A DNA stretch of 64,000 bases from Neobacillus citreus. Lineage in GTDB: Bacteria > Bacillota > Bacilli > Bacillales > Cytobacillaceae. The translations under genes and the position numbers were made by a program. The stretch spans positions 63,260 to 127,259 of the forward strand of contig NZ_JAGYPE020000002.1 of the NCBI RefSeq assembly GCF_018343545.2, read 5' to 3'. Below the pieces are notes generated by a model, which searched no databases, was not told the DNA's origin, and saw nothing but the letters and a program-made list of their open reading frames with translations. Shown here in pieces: positions 62,328-64,000 of the stretch (position 1 is its first letter; each line of letters begins with the position of its first letter).

Positions 62328-62990
62328 ATGATGAAGAAAGATAAAGCAGTTGTAGTTTTTAGCGGCGGACAGGACAGCACGACCTGTTTGTTTTGGGCAT
62401 TGGAACGATTTGAAGAAGTAGTGGCGGTAACGTTTAACTATAATCAAAGGCACAAACTTGAAATTGAGTGTGCCCAAAATATCGCGAATGAACTTGGAAT
62501 AGAGCATCATATTTTAGATATGTCATTATTAAACCAACTGGCACCAAACGCCTTAACACGTAAGGACATAGAAGTGAAGGATGGAGAAAATGGTGAATTG
62601 CCTTCCACTTTTGTACCGGGGCGGAACCTGTTATTCATCTCTTTTGCAGGGGTGCTGGCAAGCCAGGTTGGGGCAAAGCACATTGTTACCGGTGTTTGTG
62701 AAACGGATTTTAGCGGTTATCCTGATTGCCGTGATGTTTTTATAAAATCCTTAAATGTTACATTGAACCTGTCGATGGACAAAGAATTTGTTATTCATAC
62801 CCCATTAATGTGGCTGGACAAAGCTGAAACCTGGCAAATGGCAGATAATCTGAATGCCTTGGATTTTGTTAGGGAAAAAACATTAACCTGCTATAACGGG
62901 ATCATTGCCGATGGCTGCGGTGAATGCCCGGCTTGTAAACTAAGAAAACGCGGCCTTGATCAATATTTAAGCACACGAGAGGAGTTGTAA
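62328..62990 (+). CDS. queC: 7-cyano-7-deazaguanine synthase (QueC)
   Basis: A 220-residue PP-loop ATPase with FSGGQDSTT (about 13-21) and the C-terminal zinc Cys set ([19 protein letters not shown]). It makes preQ0 from 7-carboxy-7-deazaguanine in queuosine biosynthesis. AAAGGAG lies before ATG 62328. It is controlled by the upstream preQ1 riboswitch and is first of queC-queD-queE. Confidence 0.95.
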   Translation: MMKKDKAVVVFSGGQDSTTCLFWALERFEEVVAVTFNYNQRHKLEIECAQNIANELGIEHHILDMSLLNQLAPNALTRKDIEVKDGENGELPSTFVPGRNLLFISFAGVLASQVGAKHIVTGVCETDFSGYPDCRDVFIKSLNVTLNLSMDKEFVIHTPLMWLDKAETWQMADNLNALDFVREKTLTCYNGIIADGCGECPACKLRKRGLDQYLSTREEL

Positions 62991-62994
62991 CGCA

Positions 62995-63477
62995 ATGTAT
63001 GGCTTTCGAATTGTCGATAAACTCCAAAAAATAGATGAAGATATCAACCGCAGTCAATTGAAATACCATCACAAACGTGTTCTTGTGAGCAAAGAATTCA
63101 CATTTGATGCTGCCCATCATTTGCATTGCTATGAAGGCAAATGCAAAAACCTTCATGGCCATACGTATAAAGTCATTTTTGGAATCAGCGGCTACGTTGA
63201 TGACCGTGGCTTGATGATGGATTTCGGGGACATTAAAGACATTTGGAAAAATGAAATTGAAATTCATCTGGATCATCGCTATTTAAATGAAACCTTACCG
63301 CCAATGAATACCACAGCCGAAAACATGGTGGTCTGGATTTATGAAAAGATGGCTGAGGCATTAAAGAAAGAGGAAAGACAAGAACAGTATAGTGGCGCAC
63401 GAGTAGAATTTGTCCGGTTGTTTGAGACACCGACAAGCTATGCGGAAGCTAGACGGGAGTGGATGGAAGTTGTGTAA
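62995..63477 (+). CDS. queD: 6-carboxy-5,6,7,8-tetrahydropterin synthase (QueD)
   Basis: A 160-residue QueD with zinc ligands H41, H54 and H56 and the catalytic Cys C50 (AAHHLHCYEGKCKNLHGH). It has an N-terminal extension of about 30 residues rich in charged residues, and a Glu-containing C terminus. It turns 7,8-dihydroneopterin triphosphate into the carboxy-pterin precursor of queuosine. It starts 4 bases after queC, behind GAGAGGAG. Confidence 0.93.
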   Translation: MYGFRIVDKLQKIDEDINRSQLKYHHKRVLVSKEFTFDAAHHLHCYEGKCKNLHGHTYKVIFGISGYVDDRGLMMDFGDIKDIWKNEIEIHLDHRYLNETLPPMNTTAENMVVWIYEKMAEALKKEERQEQYSGARVEFVRLFETPTSYAEARREWMEVV

Positions 63478-64000
63478 AATACCTGTTATGGAAATTTTCG
63501 GACCTACCATCCAAGGGGAAGGGATGGTTATCGGCCAGAAAACGATGTTTGTAAGAACTGCTGGCTGTGATTATTCCTGCAGCTGGTGCGACTCCGCCTT
63601 TACCTGGGATGGCACCGGTAAAAATGATATTCGCATGATGGAAGCAGAGGAAATTTGGAAAGAGATGAAGCGAATCGGCGGCATGAATTTCTCCTTTGTC
63701 ACGATCTCAGGCGGGAATCCTGCGTTATTGAAAAATCTCGATGAATTCATTAAGATCCTAAAAGATAATCAAATAAAAATTGGTCTCGAAACCCAAGGGA
63801 GCAGGTGGCAGGAGTGGTTTTATGAGATTGATGAATTAACCATTTCCCCCAAGCCGCCAAGCTCGAAAATGGAGACGGATTTTGATATTTTAGATGAAAT
63901 TATTGGGAAACTTAAACAAAATGATGTAGCACAACAATATAGCTTGAAGATTGTGGTATTTGATGATCTTGATTATGAATATGCTAGAGCCGTTCATTTT
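63470..64000 (+). CDS. queE: 7-carboxy-7-deazaguanine synthase (QueE), 3' end beyond the window
   Basis: A radical-SAM enzyme open to the end of the window (177 codons seen). Motifs: IFGPTIQGEGM, cluster cysteines C33, C37 and C40 (CDYSCSWC), ISGGNPAL and LETQGSRWQEW. It makes 7-carboxy-7-deazaguanine from the QueD product with SAM and Mg. TTG 63470 gives the usual N terminus and overlaps the end of queD by 8 bases; GGAGTGG precedes it. The ATG at 63488 is a less likely start because it would drop the typical N-terminal residues. Confidence 0.9.
   Translation, partial: MCKIPVMEIFGPTIQGEGMVIGQKTMFVRTAGCDYSCSWCDSAFTWDGTGKNDIRMMEAEEIWKEMKRIGGMNFSFVTISGGNPALLKNLDEFIKILKDNQIKIGLETQGSRWQEWFYEIDELTISPKPPSSKMETDFDILDEIIGKLKQNDVAQQYSLKIVVFDDLDYEYARAVHF

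Noticed and set aside
1..64000. Search for tRNA or rRNA genes, CRISPR arrays, insertion sequences and phage genes
   Set aside because: No cloverleaf, rRNA-like stretch, regularly spaced repeat, transposase motif or structural phage gene was seen. A formal scan with tRNAscan-SE and ISfinder would be needed to be certain.

Overview
The window reads as a chromosomal segment of a low-GC Gram-positive spore-former of the Bacillaceae (Bacillus/Neobacillus-like). The signs are strong AAGGAGG-type ribosome binding sites, many TTG/GTG starts, a PyrR-type RNA attenuator, PurR boxes before guaC, a CcpA-like cre site before a CitMHS transporter, a LysM plus SleB-like hydrolase, and a preQ1-I riboswitch before queC-queD-queE. 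No rRNA, tRNA, CRISPR array, prophage or insertion sequence was seen. Coding is dense, about 60 genes, and most have intrinsic terminators.

Layout: (1) 0-4.2 kb: end of a metallo-beta-lactamase-fold hydrolase, a DUF2935 protein, an MFS transporter with two PyrR-type RNA elements, and a threonine aldolase-like enzyme. (2) 4.2-9.8 kb: a sigma-54 module, in which a PAS/AAA+/Fis activator lies between two perfect -24/-12 promoters; one drives a 47-residue membrane peptide plus a sodium:solute symporter, the other an FMN/4Fe-4S/FAD oxidoreductase. (3) 9.8-15.7 kb: a cell-wall hydrolase, then a CitS/CitT-like two-component system, a CitMHS carrier, a 47-residue protein and an AEC-family carrier. 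(4) 15.7-18.7 kb: a divergent FtsZ/TubZ-like GTPase, a convergent coiled-coil protein, a spermidine-synthase-like protein and a 51-residue cysteine-containing membrane peptide. (5) 18.9-31.6 kb: one long operon with a PaaK-like CoA ligase, an amidohydrolase-like protein, a thioredoxin-like protein, a class III CoA-transferase, an amidase and a complete Opp/Dpp-type ABC importer with two binding proteins. (6) 31.6-38.5 kb: a LysR regulator divergent from an APC permease, a MarR-EmrA-EmrB efflux operon with a clear operator, and guaC. (7) 38.9-45.8 kb: a MalY/PatB-type lyase and permease, an AhpD-like double-domain protein, an MFS transporter, a LysR regulator, a DUF169 protein and a small YdhR-like protein. 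(8) 45.8-48.1 kb: alkA divergent from adaB, with only a degenerate C-terminal stub of adaA left, then ywbE. (9) 48.2-56.3 kb: a second sigma-54 activator (PrpR_N type) divergent from a sigma-54 operon of two CoA-transferases, a crotonase-fold protein and a NitT/TauT-type ABC importer. (10) 56.4-64 kb: a cysteine desulfidase-family protein, DUF2062, a CoA-transferase/acyl-CoA dehydrogenase pair behind an attenuator-like leader, DUF3870, a thiamine-binding-like protein and the queuosine precursor operon.

Overall the segment is a catabolic and transport island. Two sigma-54 activators, four class III CoA-transferases, three ABC or symporter import systems and their local regulators suggest uptake and CoA-dependent breakdown of organic acids or amides whose identity the sequence does not reveal. 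The most notable items are the PyrR-type control of an orphan MFS transporter, the tubulin-like GTPase neighbourhood, the two sigma-54 circuits, the adaA remnant and the unclassified leader RNA at 58.6-58.8 kb.
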